This document shows positions 26,642-35,371 of a DNA stretch of 64,000 bases, one piece after another; the first letter of the stretch is position 1, and each line of letters opens with the position of its first letter. Origin of the DNA: Bdellovibrio svalbardensis (GTDB lineage Bacteria > Bdellovibrionota > Bdellovibrionia > Bdellovibrionales > Bdellovibrionaceae); contig NZ_JANRMI010000001.1 of the NCBI RefSeq assembly GCF_029531655.1, forward strand, positions 496,001-560,000. Reading direction: 5' to 3'. The position numbers and the translations under genes were made by a program. The notes below the pieces were generated by a model that worked only from the letters and a program-made list of their open reading frames with translations, was not told the DNA's origin and did no database searches.

Positions 26642-27364
26642 ATGAAGTATTTTTACTGGCTCGGCGCTGCTGCCGTTATCGCTCTAGGTATCTATTTTTC
26701 CACGCAAATTTCTGTTAAGCCTCAGTCGCTATCGAAGCTTGAGTTGACTCAGGTTGCGGTGCCAGAAGACCTCGGGAAACTCGTCTTTGAGAACCTTCGT
26801 CGCGAGGTGAAAGCCGCTCCAGTTTTGATGTTAGGGGTCACTCCCAATCAGATCGAAGATTTGGAATTGTGGAGAGGTTTTCTTGAAGCGAACCAAGAGC
26901 AGGGCTCAAAGTACGACCTAATCGTCGTGGAGTCGATGCTTCCTTATGTTGAGATCTTCAACAACGGGATGCACCTGCAGGTCAAAGATGAAATGCCTCG
27001 TATGGTCGAGGGGATCAATAAAGCTCTGGCACAGGGTCTGCGTGTTGTGATCATTGTTCCGAGCATCTACGCTTCTCAGTTGATTAAGAGCAATCCCGTT
27101 TCGCGTTTGAAGGAAGAATTCAAAGTGGACGTGACAAGTATGTCAGTCAGCAAATTTCCACTAACGCGAGAACAGGAAGCGAGCTTTGATCCAGCTTGTT
27201 CCGCCGGCGGCGCCGTGGATCCTGCGGGGACAAGTGCTTTGGGTTGCATGGTGCGGGATATCGCGCGTAAGACTTATCGCAAAAAGTTTGAAGCCAACAA
27301 ATACTCTGGACTGTTAGAGCAGACTGGGGCTAAAGATTATTTGATCTTGTTTAATAGGAATTAG
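26642..27364 (+). CDS. Exported or membrane-anchored protein of unknown function
   Basis: 240 residues with one hydrophobic segment at about 4-20, then a soluble alpha/beta-looking domain (strands L-I-V-V-E-S and V-V-I-I-V-P-S-I-Y). A cluster C-S-A-G-G-A-V-D-P and a late C-M-V-R-D suggest a disulfide or metal. It could be an SGNH-like fold without its catalytic motifs, but I cannot support that. Divergent from the pantothenate operon with 123 bases between. Confidence 0.75.
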   Translation: MKYFYWLGAAAVIALGIYFSTQISVKPQSLSKLELTQVAVPEDLGKLVFENLRREVKAAPVLMLGVTPNQIEDLELWRGFLEANQEQGSKYDLIVVESMLPYVEIFNNGMHLQVKDEMPRMVEGINKALAQGLRVVIIVPSIYASQLIKSNPVSRLKEEFKVDVTSMSVSKFPLTREQEASFDPACSAGGAVDPAGTSALGCMVRDIARKTYRKKFEANKYSGLLEQTGAKDYLILFNRN

Positions 27365-27387
27365 CAGAGTCAATGAGCGGAGAAATC

Positions 27388-27972
27388 ATGAAGAAGCTAT
27401 TAGTGTCCGTGATCGCAGTTGTGTTGGCGGTGCCATTGATGGCTTCCGCCCAAAGCAGTCTTGAGGGTCTTTACAGAAATGAAGACAACTCCAAGCAAGT
27501 TCGTTTGGTGCAATTCAATCGTTCTTTGACGATGAATACAGTGAGCTACTATTCCACGGGTGCTGCAGTAAATTGGTTCTTTGAGTTTATTTTGCCAGCA
27601 GGACGCGATGTGAAGGTTGGCGAAACAATCACGGGTCGTGTGCGCAGCCTGGATTCTTATTATAACTGTGTCTTCGATGAAAAAGCCTTTATTCAAAAAG
27701 ATTTCCAAGGAAACTTGAAAATCAATCATCCTCTTTTGACTTATCACCGTGAAACGCGCTCTGTGCGCGATAATAGTGGCGGGGGCTATCAATACGGACG
27801 CCGTGTTGATTGGAATGGCTGGGGTTGGGTGGAGACCGGTTACTACTTCCCTATCGAACGCTGGAGAGTGATTTCTTCTGAGTGCGTGATCGATCAGCGC
27901 AACTGGACAACGGCTTTGTTGATACCTGTCAACGGAGCTCCGCCGCAACCTCTTCCGAATTCAAAAAAGTAA
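27388..27972 (+). CDS. Secreted protein of unknown function
   Basis: 194 residues, signal peptide of about 22 residues ending A-S-A. The mature part is rich in Tyr, Trp and Gly, with a Gly-rich patch G-G-G-Y-Q-Y-G-R-R near 135 and one Cys pair (Y-N-C-V-F and S-E-C-V-I), indicating a beta-rich periplasmic protein with a disulfide. The ATG at 27388 has GGAGAAA upstream; an ATG five codons earlier lacks one. Probably co-transcribed with the preceding exported protein (23-base gap). Confidence 0.75.
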   Translation: MKKLLVSVIAVVLAVPLMASAQSSLEGLYRNEDNSKQVRLVQFNRSLTMNTVSYYSTGAAVNWFFEFILPAGRDVKVGETITGRVRSLDSYYNCVFDEKAFIQKDFQGNLKINHPLLTYHRETRSVRDNSGGGYQYGRRVDWNGWGWVETGYYFPIERWRVISSECVIDQRNWTTALLIPVNGAPPQPLPNSKK

Positions 27973-28004
27973 TCGGCAGTTAAAGCCAATTTAAGGATAG
28001 CGCC

Positions 28005-28715
28005 ATGAAGAAAATTGCAGTTGTCACTGGAGCCAGTCGCGGTCTTGGATATGCAACCAGCGAAGCCCTCGCGCAAAGAGGCTTCAAAGTCGTCATGGCG
28101 ATGAGAGATCCAGAGAAATCTCAAAAGCAAATCAACGCAATGAAAATGAAAGACCTCGATGTCGTTGCAATGAAACTTGATGTGTCTCAAGAAAAGAGCA
28201 TCAACGAATTCGCGGAAGCTTTTCGCCGCGAATACGGTTATCTGGATGTCCTGGTGAACAATGCGGGCATCTTCATTGATGACGAAGACGGTGGAAATAA
28301 ATCCGTATTCAAGACAAAGTCGTCAACGATTCAAAAAACCTTTGCGACAAATACTCTGGGCCCTTTCTTGCTCACCCAAAAACTCTTCCCTTTGATGCAA
28401 CAAGAGGGCAGTGGTCGCATCGTGAACGTTTCCTCTGGTATGGGCCAGCTCAGTGAAATGGACGGCAATTATGCTGCCTATCGCATTTCAAAAACTGCAC
28501 TTAACGTAGTCACGCAAGTCTTCGCCGCCGAAGGCAAAGGCCACGATATTCTAGTCAATTCCATCTGCCCTGGTTGGGTCCGTACCGACATGGGCGGCGC
28601 AGGAGCAAGCCGTGATATCAATCAAGGAATCAAAGGCATTCTTTGGGCAGCCACTCTTCCAAAGGGCGGCCCCACAGGCGGCTTCTTCCGAGACGGCGAC
28701 GCCATCCCTTGGTAA
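28005..28715 (+). CDS. Short-chain dehydrogenase/reductase
   Basis: 236 residues, classical SDR. Cofactor loop T-G-A-S-R-G-L-G at 8-15, N-N-A-G at 84-87, catalytic Ser near 142 and Y158-x3-K162. An Arg directly after the first loop (S-R-G) suggests NADP preference. The short C-terminus and the pattern resemble carbonyl reductases of the human CBR1 type. AAGGAT precedes the ATG. Substrate unknown. A GGTACG palindrome overlaps its stop codon. Confidence 0.92.
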   Translation: MKKIAVVTGASRGLGYATSEALAQRGFKVVMAMRDPEKSQKQINAMKMKDLDVVAMKLDVSQEKSINEFAEAFRREYGYLDVLVNNAGIFIDDEDGGNKSVFKTKSSTIQKTFATNTLGPFLLTQKLFPLMQQEGSGRIVNVSSGMGQLSEMDGNYAAYRISKTALNVVTQVFAAEGKGHDILVNSICPGWVRTDMGGAGASRDINQGIKGILWAATLPKGGPTGGFFRDGDAIPW

Positions 28716-28734
28716 AGGTACGCCGTACCTTTTT
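28714..28734. repeat. GGTACG palindrome, copy 2 (SDR 3' end)
   Basis: AAAGGTACG-C-CGTACCTTT with two more Ts. Nine-base arms around a single C. It begins inside the SDR stop codon and lies between convergent genes, where it could terminate transcription from both sides. Confidence 0.8.
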
Positions 28735-28753
28735 GTAACGTGAAGAGACTTCA

Positions 28754-29680
28754 TTATGGGATGCGGTTGAGGGTGACTTGGCCGACAAAGTTATACTCGC
28801 CAATCTTACTTTTCTCATAGTAGTTCCCGACCCATTGGTCAGTCCCTCCGACTGGGTAGATTTGAATGTATCCATCATCATCGTTAACATTCACGATCAA
28901 GGCTTTGCTGCCGTCAGGGCGAGTGAAGTTTTTCAACATCTGATTACCCCGTGATCGACTGAAGGTTTTGCCGTTGGATTTTTCTGTCAGAGTAATCAAA
29001 GAAGAGCTGCTGGTTCTGCCTTGAGCTGTGATGTCGTTGATTTCCCAGTAAAGAATCCAATCTGACTTGTGCTTTTTTCGGTCGAAGAAATGGATCTCAC
29101 CTTGAAAACGACCTTCGATGATCAAGGCTTCACCACGTGAAATATCATGTGAAGATTTTAATGTGGTAAAAAGATCTTCAATGGGATTTTGTTTCAAAGC
29201 GCGAAGAATGTCTTCTTCGCGGTCCATGTTGGCGATTCGCTTTTCATTTAATATCCAAGCTGGAGTTTTCACGATGGTTGGAGTTGTTGCAGCAGGAGGA
29301 GTCGACATATTACTTTGTTGAGGCGCCGGAGAAGGCGTCGGAGTCACTGCCGGAGCCAGTCCTGGGATCGCACAAGCTCCCTCAAGAAGAGCAGGATTTA
29401 AAGGTTTAAAGCTTAGTTTCAAACCAAGATCGGCAAGGAAGACAGTGACGATCTTGCCGAGGATCTCATCCGCCTTCTTGTAGCGATCTTCCATGGTTTT
29501 GAGATTTTGATATTCTTCGAAATCCTTCTTGGTCAGTTCTACCAAATCAGCTTTCACTTTTTCTTCGATGCTTGCTTCAGATGACAATGTAGACACGGAT
29601 TTTTGCCCCGCCTCATAAGAGGCAAAGCTGACGCCAATCAAAAGGAAAAAACCCAATAATAAAGTGGTCGAATTTTTCAT
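28754..29680 (-). CDS. Exported protein of unknown function with Pro/Thr linker
   Basis: 308 residues. A hydrophobic N-terminus (about 5-20) acts as signal or anchor; residues 25-75 are charged and helical; about 110-140 is a Pro/Thr/Ala-rich linker (T-P-T-P-S-P-A-P); the C-terminal 150 residues form a compact domain containing the R-G-N-Q-M-L-K and G-T-D-Q-W-V-G-N-Y segments. No family recognised. Convergent with the SDR gene. Confidence 0.75.
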   Translation of the reverse strand: MKNSTTLLLGFFLLIGVSFASYEAGQKSVSTLSSEASIEEKVKADLVELTKKDFEEYQNLKTMEDRYKKADEILGKIVTVFLADLGLKLSFKPLNPALLEGACAIPGLAPAVTPTPSPAPQQSNMSTPPAATTPTIVKTPAWILNEKRIANMDREEDILRALKQNPIEDLFTTLKSSHDISRGEALIIEGRFQGEIHFFDRKKHKSDWILYWEINDITAQGRTSSSSLITLTEKSNGKTFSRSRGNQMLKNFTRPDGSKALIVNVNDDDGYIQIYPVGGTDQWVGNYYEKSKIGEYNFVGQVTLNRIP

Positions 29681-29710
29681 ATGTTAAGGCTAGCAGAATT
29701 TAGCGAAGGC

Positions 29711-29744
29711 AAAAAAGAAAAACCCTCGATGTCTCGAGGGTTTT
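29711..29744 (-). terminator. Terminator of the HAD nucleotidase gene
   Basis: Ten-base stem AAACCCTCGA/TCGAGGGTTT with a TGTC loop. On the minus strand it is followed by TTTCTTTTTT, so it fits termination of the gene that ends at 29771. Confidence 0.8.
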
Positions 29745-29770
29745 GACGCAATGTAGACCAAATTTTGGCT

Positions 29771-31144
29771 TTAGAAAATCTCGTGGGCGAGAGGTCTGCG
29801 TGGAGCGCGGAAGTAGGTTCTTGGAGAAAGTTCCAAGAGGCCCGCCAGCTTTTCCATATAGACGCAAGCGTAACGATCTAGTTGGTAAGCGAAGTAGCTT
29901 TCTTCGTTTCCGGCTCTCATCAATTGACCCCAGTTCGAGTTGTACATCGACTGTTGTTTCTTGATGAGCTGACTGATCTGACCATCGATTTCTGAAATGG
30001 TCTTTTGCAGAACTTCGATTTGCGATTCATTAAGATCTGCAGACTTTTCAATCTTCTTGGTCATGATCTCAGTAAGTTCATCTTCAAGAGGTTCTTTTTT
30101 CTTCATCAGAATTTCGATCTCTTGATTGATGGGCTCTGCCTTTTTGTTGTTTTCAACTTCAACATCCAGCTCTTCGATGACCATGGCAGTTCTCCAGTTG
30201 CAATCCTTCTTCAAGCGAAGGATGTCACCGTAGATATGGTCCCCGATGTAAAGAATGTCATCACCTTGAAGATCCAAGTCGGCTGTGAACTTCTTAGCGT
30301 TTCCGCCTTGGTAGATTCCCGGTGTCAACTTGCCTTCCATGTTTGTCATGGTGCCATCTTCAGGGTTTACACGAAGATATCTTTGGCTTTCATAGAAGAA
30401 CTTAGGCTTGGAAGCGAAAGTGATCACGATCTCAAACAGATCCTGCCAAGATTTGTGATCTTTCAGGAAAGGTTGAATCGCATAGTCCAAAAGCAACTTC
30501 GTGTAATGGTAGTCAGAGTTCGTTAGAACGAAGATCTTCTTTCCATGACGGCGGAACTTTTCAAGTCCTGCGACCAAGCTTGGATCTTTAATGATGTAAT
30601 GATCCAAGTTTTGCTTCACGACATCTTTCAAAGAACCATCACGATGCGCTTCATCGACAGCGTCCATAACGTCGTCGGCGATTTGCACGTATTCAGGGTA
30701 CTTATTGGCAGTGTCGGTGTCTTTCAATTCAACGATCTGTGCAATCAAATTTGCAGAAGAGATCGAGAACGAGGTATCGACAGCCAAGTAGTCACTGTTG
30801 CTGAGGTCGATGTATGTCGACTTGTACAATTTCTGATGGCTTTTGAAGTCGAGGGGTTTCAAGCCATGGTAGCTCGCGCGAATCGCCGTGTAGCGATTCA
30901 ATTTCAAAAGATTTCCCATCTTACGGTCGATAACAAGTCCGCGAATGGCGAAGTTGTAGTCAAACGTCAGTTTGCGCAAAGTTTCTGGGTAACCGCGTTT
31001 TACCAGCTTGTCGATCATTGTCGTGTGTGACAAACGCTCGAAGTTTTCGCTGTTGTAGCGAACAAGCGTATGGTCCATGTCGACGCCGACATAGCGGATT
31101 TTTTTCATATTAAGAGTTCTATTAACAAATACTTTTCCAGGCAT
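29771..31144 (-). CDS. HAD superfamily 5'-nucleotidase (cN-II-like)
   Basis: 457 residues. Catalytic HAD motif I D-M-D-H-T at 22-26 in the form D-x-D-x-T, a motif II L-T-N-S-D near 208 and motif III G-D-H-I-Y-G-D near 315, matching the HAD-IG family of purine 5'-nucleotidases that includes cytosolic IMP-GMP nucleotidases. The conserved V-F-V-N-R-T-L-N-M-K-K segment before motif I supports the ATG at 31144 over one 12 codons later. Residues 335-400 are a charged helical insertion (E-E-L-D-V-E, K-K-K-E-P-L). It probably balances purine nucleotide pools released from prey. Confidence 0.9.
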   Translation of the reverse strand: MPGKVFVNRTLNMKKIRYVGVDMDHTLVRYNSENFERLSHTTMIDKLVKRGYPETLRKLTFDYNFAIRGLVIDRKMGNLLKLNRYTAIRASYHGLKPLDFKSHQKLYKSTYIDLSNSDYLAVDTSFSISSANLIAQIVELKDTDTANKYPEYVQIADDVMDAVDEAHRDGSLKDVVKQNLDHYIIKDPSLVAGLEKFRRHGKKIFVLTNSDYHYTKLLLDYAIQPFLKDHKSWQDLFEIVITFASKPKFFYESQRYLRVNPEDGTMTNMEGKLTPGIYQGGNAKKFTADLDLQGDDILYIGDHIYGDILRLKKDCNWRTAMVIEELDVEVENNKKAEPINQEIEILMKKKEPLEDELTEIMTKKIEKSADLNESQIEVLQKTISEIDGQISQLIKKQQSMYNSNWGQLMRAGNEESYFAYQLDRYACVYMEKLAGLLELSPRTYFRAPRRPLAHEIF

Positions 31145-31150
31145 ATTTTC

Positions 31151-31531
31151 TTATCTTTCAACGGGCAGTTGCAATTGATTCCAAAGCAACATTCCGCCTT
31201 TCATGTTGTAAACGTTCGTAAATCCATTCATCAGCGCATAAGCAGTGGCGTTGCCCGAGCGGGCTCCGCTGCGACAGATGAACACAATAGTCTGATCCTT
31301 TGGCAGATTGGCAATTTGACTTGGTAAAGTATCAAGTACGATCAACTCAGCTCCGCCCACATGGCCGAGCTCGCCAGTGAATTCGTCAGGTTGGCGAACG
31401 TCGATCATTTTAACTTGATTCATTTTTTGTTGAAGTTCAGCAGGAGCAATATCGAATACACCCTCGTAGTTCGGGTTTTCCGTTTTTGTTTCGAACTCAA
31501 CTGTTGTGAATGCCATAGGCTTTACTGTCAT
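31151..31531 (-). CDS. Rhodanese-domain protein
   Basis: 126 residues, a single rhodanese domain. I-D-V-R-Q-P-D-E-F at about 43-51 is the family entry motif and F-I-C-R-S-G-A-R-S-G carries the active Cys at about 86. It transfers sulfane sulfur or acts as a sulfur carrier in the cytoplasm. The ATG at 31531 is set by a strong AAGGAGG; the longer frame is not needed. Six bases before the nucleotidase gene, so co-transcribed. Confidence 0.92.
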   Translation of the reverse strand: MTVKPMAFTTVEFETKTENPNYEGVFDIAPAELQQKMNQVKMIDVRQPDEFTGELGHVGGAELIVLDTLPSQIANLPKDQTIVFICRSGARSGNATAYALMNGFTNVYNMKGGMLLWNQLQLPVER

Positions 31532-31672
31532 AACCCCTCCTTGCAATGGAGCCAGAAGGTAAGAATACCAGAATTGGATTTTGTCTTCAATACAGAGCCC
31601 CTCGTATTCACGATTCTCGCCAGTTTTCACCGATTTTCGACGAGGGGCGTAGCGCAATGTCCGCGCTCAAAT

Positions 31673-33679
31673 CTACCAGATTTGAACTCGCTCATTTTCC
31701 GGCAGGGTCATCTTGTCTCCGGCTTTACACTGGAATACTTCCGCGAAGGCCGGTTGTTGCTTCACTTGCTCATTGATGCGAGCCGCGCCCGAAGCATGGG
31801 GATCGGTTTTCCTCATTAACTTCTCAAAATCAGGGCGAGTGACTGAGCACCACAGGCGGCCATAGGCCACAAAAAACTTCTTCTTGTCGTCCACGCTGCC
31901 TTTGCCTTCAGGGAATGCGGCGTTGTAAGCAAAAGTCATCCCGACAAGGTCCGCTGTGTTTTCTCCCAAGGTCAAACGGCCATCATGTTCAGCTTTATTG
32001 AACTGATCGACCAATTTCTTCTGACGAGCGGCAAAGTCGAAGACATCTTTTTGAGTCATCCATTGTTTAAGGCGGCCCTCGGAATCATACTTGGCACCAT
32101 TGTCATCGATGCTATGACCGAGTTCGTGGCCCACAACCGCTCCCACGGCCCCAAGATTTTCAATCAACGAACCGTCCTTGTTGTAGAACGGATATTGAAG
32201 AATCCCGATTGGCAAAACGAATTTGTTTTCGTTCTCACTGTAATAAGCATTCACCGTCAAAGGTCCCATACCCCATGCATCTTGGTTGGCAGGCTCTTGA
32301 AGCTCTTTCATCATTTTGCTGTGAGCCGCTTCACGGTAAAGATGCTTGTTCACCATCAGATCCGTCTTTGTGTATTTACGAATCGGCATGAAGTCCCACT
32401 CTTTATCGGAGTGAGGTTTTACGAGTTGCAAGCGAGCGACTTTGATCTTGGCAATAGCGCCTTTTTTACCCTCGGAAGAAAGCCATTTATTATTTTTAAG
32501 GCCTTCCAAAATGCTGGCACGAATGCTTTCCGCGACATCTTGAACTTTCTTTTCATCAAAGTTCGGGAAGACTTGATCGACCAGTGCCGCATCCAGTTCC
32601 TTCATGAAATATTCCGTAACCATATCTGTACAACGCTCAGCACGAACGGAGCGAGTGTCAGGTCCGCCGAAGTATTTCTTTTCGAAATCGAAGTTTTGTT
32701 GGAAGAATTTTGGATAGGCGTCATCCATTTGGTCGGAAAGATTTTTAACCAAAAGATAGTCTTTCCAAACAGCCAAAGGACGTTTCGGAAGTTCCTCGTT
32801 GAGGAAGGTCGCGGTCTCTGCAATCGGCTGGCTGACTAAAGCGTCTTTCGGTGTCTTTTTAAACAGAATTTCAAACTTTAGATTTGGATACTTTTTGATG
32901 GTGTCTTCCTGAGTGGAAAGAAATCTTTCACTCCAGCGTTGACGGCGTACTGCCGCCACGGGGAAAACTTTAATGAAGTCTTTTTCGAGCTCAACCAAAT
33001 CCGTCGCGCGTTTTTCCGCATCAGCAGCTTTTACCTTGGGATCGATAGCTTTGAAGAAGGACGTCAGCAGTTTTTTATAATCCGCCATCAACTTCGCATC
33101 CTCATAATATTTATGATCAGGAAGGTTCATGAGGCTTCCGCCGATAATAATATTCAGTTTTTTCGGATTATCTAAGTCAGGAGTATTTCCCATCCACACA
33201 AAGGGACCGAAAAGACCTTTCGATGCATGTGTGTTGACGTAAGTAACCAGCTCCTCCGTCGTCTCAATGTCTTTTAAATCTTTCTGAAATTTTTTAACTT
33301 CAGCTTTTTCTGAATTGGCGCGGGCTTTGGGATCCATGCAGGACATGTACATATCGCGCATTTGCTCACTGCGTTCGCTCAAGCCTTTTTTCTGGGGCAA
33401 TTCTGCCATGAACTTCTTTTTGATTTCCAATAGACGTTCGCGAGAGTCGCTGAAGGCAAAGAGATGGTGGCTGCGATCCGGGCGAAGCTTGAATGAAGCC
33501 TCAGCCTCAGAACAAACGTACTTGTGAAAGTCTTCACAGGGATTCGTCGTGGTGCTCAATGGAAATTCACGTTTTTCTGGAATTTCCGAAGAGGGCGCTT
33601 TGGCATATCCGGTCGCAGAGAATAAACAAACAGAAGCAAGCAGAGCCGATAAGGCGACTCTATTTAAAGAATGGTTCAT
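31673..33679 (-). CDS. Secreted M13 family metallopeptidase (PepO/neprilysin-like)
   Basis: 668 residues, full family length, with a signal peptide of about 26 residues. The zinc site is H-E-L-G-H at 518-522 (H-E-x-x-H) with the third ligand Glu at about 573 in G-E-N-T-A-D. N-A-Y-Y near 470 is the substrate-binding N-A-x-Y/F motif, and the late C-K and R-V-Q-I-W tail matches the conserved C-x-x-W-like end. It cleaves short peptides outside the cytoplasm, a sensible activity for a predator. Cys pairs in the first 60 residues match conserved disulfides. Confidence 0.95.
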   Translation of the reverse strand: MNHSLNRVALSALLASVCLFSATGYAKAPSSEIPEKREFPLSTTTNPCEDFHKYVCSEAEASFKLRPDRSHHLFAFSDSRERLLEIKKKFMAELPQKKGLSERSEQMRDMYMSCMDPKARANSEKAEVKKFQKDLKDIETTEELVTYVNTHASKGLFGPFVWMGNTPDLDNPKKLNIIIGGSLMNLPDHKYYEDAKLMADYKKLLTSFFKAIDPKVKAADAEKRATDLVELEKDFIKVFPVAAVRRQRWSERFLSTQEDTIKKYPNLKFEILFKKTPKDALVSQPIAETATFLNEELPKRPLAVWKDYLLVKNLSDQMDDAYPKFFQQNFDFEKKYFGGPDTRSVRAERCTDMVTEYFMKELDAALVDQVFPNFDEKKVQDVAESIRASILEGLKNNKWLSSEGKKGAIAKIKVARLQLVKPHSDKEWDFMPIRKYTKTDLMVNKHLYREAAHSKMMKELQEPANQDAWGMGPLTVNAYYSENENKFVLPIGILQYPFYNKDGSLIENLGAVGAVVGHELGHSIDDNGAKYDSEGRLKQWMTQKDVFDFAARQKKLVDQFNKAEHDGRLTLGENTADLVGMTFAYNAAFPEGKGSVDDKKKFFVAYGRLWCSVTRPDFEKLMRKTDPHASGAARINEQVKQQPAFAEVFQCKAGDKMTLPENERVQIW

Positions 33680-33785
33680 TGTGTCGAATCCTTTCGAAAG
33701 ACCCTCTTATTCCATTCCTGAATAATGTGAATTGCAATAGCCGCCTTGCTAATGGTCTAGGCGAATGGCATGATCAAACGCACTC

Positions 33786-35027
33786 ATGACAAAAGCCGTT
33801 GTAGATTTATCACCCGAGCAAGCCGAAGCTCTGGATCTTTTAAGATCTGGAGAGAATGTCTTTCTGACGGGTGGTGCTGGCAGCGGCAAAAGCTTTCTGA
33901 TCAGACAGTTCATGAGGGAGCTTGATCCCAAAGAGTTTCCGATCCTTGCCAGCACGGGAGCGGCGGCCGTGCTTTTGGGCGGTCGTACTTTCCATAGCTT
34001 TTTTGGATTGGGAATCATGGAAGGCGGAGCGGACGCGGCCTACGAGCGTGCTTCCCGGGATAATAAACTGATGGCGCGTCTTCGCAAAGTTGAGGGCGTG
34101 ATCATTGATGAAATCTCAATGATTCCTGGCCAAGCCTTGATGATTGCCGAAGCCTTGTCACAAAAAGCCCGTGAATCAAAACTTCCCTGGGGCGGTCTAC
34201 GTATTATCGCTGTCGGGGATTTTGCACAGTTACCACCAGTCACCCAAACCGGTGCTCGCGATTGGTGCTTCTTGAATGAAGTTTGGAAAAATTCGGGATT
34301 TCAAACCTCGATGCTTTCGCACAACCAAAGAGTTTCGGACAATCTTTTTTTGGATATCTTAAGTGATGTGCGCCACGGGCTTTCCACTCCACGTGTGCGC
34401 GATTTCCTGAATGAACATATTCAACATCATGATCCTGATCATCCGGGCACGCGACTTTTCCCTCGTAAGATCAATGCTGAAAACTTCAATCAAATGAAGC
34501 TTAAAGAATTGCACGAAGAAGAAGTTACGATTGATTCGATTTACTTTGGCTCTGAGAAGCATATTGAAATTCTGATGAAGACCGCTCCGGTTCCCGTGAA
34601 GCTGGTGTTGAAGCTGGGGTGTCGTGTGATGTTCCTGCAGAATGATCCGCAAAAACGCTGGGTGAACGGAACTCGTGGAGTCGTGACCGATATTGCCGAT
34701 GATAAAATCATCGTTAAAAAAGATGGCGGTCGCGAAGTGCAGGTGGATAAGTCTTCTTTTGCTCTTCAAGATGCCGAAGGAAATGTCATGGCGTCGGTCA
34801 TTCAATTCCCACTGACCTTGGCTTATGCCACGACCATTCATAAAAGCCAGGGGGCGACTCTTGATGATCTATGGTGTGATCTTAGTCATCTGTGGGAACC
34901 CGGTCATGCATACGTCGCTTTAAGTCGTCTAAGAAGTGCTGAAGGCTTGCATTTGATTGGCTGGAATCCTCGATCGATTATTGTCGATCCGAAGGTTTTG
35001 GATTTTTATAAGAAGCTCGAGAAATAG
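33786..35027 (+). CDS. PIF1-like DNA helicase
   Basis: 413 residues. Walker A L-T-G-G-A-G-S-G-K-S at 27-36, Walker B D-E-I-S-M at 108-112, G-D-F-A-Q-L-P-P motif III, and the C-terminal T-I-H-K-S-Q-G-A-T-L-D motif V/VI, which together identify superfamily 1B PIF1 helicases. These unwind DNA 5' to 3', including G-quadruplexes and stalled forks. The length is near minimal and there is no added domain. It starts alone; 106 bases separate it from the divergent M13 gene. Confidence 0.92.
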   Translation: MTKAVVDLSPEQAEALDLLRSGENVFLTGGAGSGKSFLIRQFMRELDPKEFPILASTGAAAVLLGGRTFHSFFGLGIMEGGADAAYERASRDNKLMARLRKVEGVIIDEISMIPGQALMIAEALSQKARESKLPWGGLRIIAVGDFAQLPPVTQTGARDWCFLNEVWKNSGFQTSMLSHNQRVSDNLFLDILSDVRHGLSTPRVRDFLNEHIQHHDPDHPGTRLFPRKINAENFNQMKLKELHEEEVTIDSIYFGSEKHIEILMKTAPVPVKLVLKLGCRVMFLQNDPQKRWVNGTRGVVTDIADDKIIVKKDGGREVQVDKSSFALQDAEGNVMASVIQFPLTLAYATTIHKSQGATLDDLWCDLSHLWEPGHAYVALSRLRSAEGLHLIGWNPRSIIVDPKVLDFYKKLEK

Positions 35028-35035
35028 ATAAAAGC

Positions 35036-35146
35036 TTAGTAGATCCACATGAGGTCTCGGAGCATGCCGATACCTAAAAGAATGAAGATGCACTGAAGCA
35101 ATAGAACAAAATAGAACCATGGCGGATTTTTTTGTTTTTGATCCAT
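35036..35146 (-). CDS. Very small single-helix membrane protein
   Basis: 36 residues: a polar start (D-Q-K-Q-K-N-P-P), one hydrophobic helix from about W10 to I27, then L-R-D-L-M-W-I-Y. TGAGGAGG lies five bases before the ATG, a near-perfect ribosome binding site. The stop is only nine bases from the helicase gene end, convergent. Such proteins often modulate membrane complexes. Evidence is the start site and helix only; conservation would be decisive. Confidence 0.6.
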   Translation of the reverse strand: MDQKQKNPPWFYFVLLLQCIFILLGIGMLRDLMWIY

Positions 35147-35221
35147 GATGCCTCCTCATAATACCTTTCGGCTTAATCCGAAAAAACATCATACTATTTA
35201 GTCACATTACGAACTATTCAT

Positions 35222-35250
35222 GTTCAAACGAACAGGTGTTCTACAAGAAC
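35222..35250. promoter_or_regulatory. Two adjacent GTTC/GAAC dyads, possible operator
   Basis: GTTC-N4-GAAC (35222-35233) and GTTC-N5-GAAC (35238-35250), followed by another GAAC at about 35264, in the space between the divergent small membrane protein and ribD. Looks like a double binding site. No known regulator identified. Confidence 0.35.
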
Positions 35251-35371
35251 AATGTGGTCCCATGAACAGGCCTCTTCCAGCTTGAAATAAGGGGTAAACA
35301 GCGATAGCCTCGTTGTTGCTTAGTTTCCTAATGATTACTGCAACTTACCTCTTAGAACAAGGAGCCCATAG

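Noticed and set aside
31985-32839. Long open frame opposite the M13 peptidase
   Set aside because: Composition follows the complementary codons of the peptidase; no start signals.
35147-35371. FMN riboswitch before ribD
   Set aside because: The conserved AGGGGCAGGGT-type core elements are not present.
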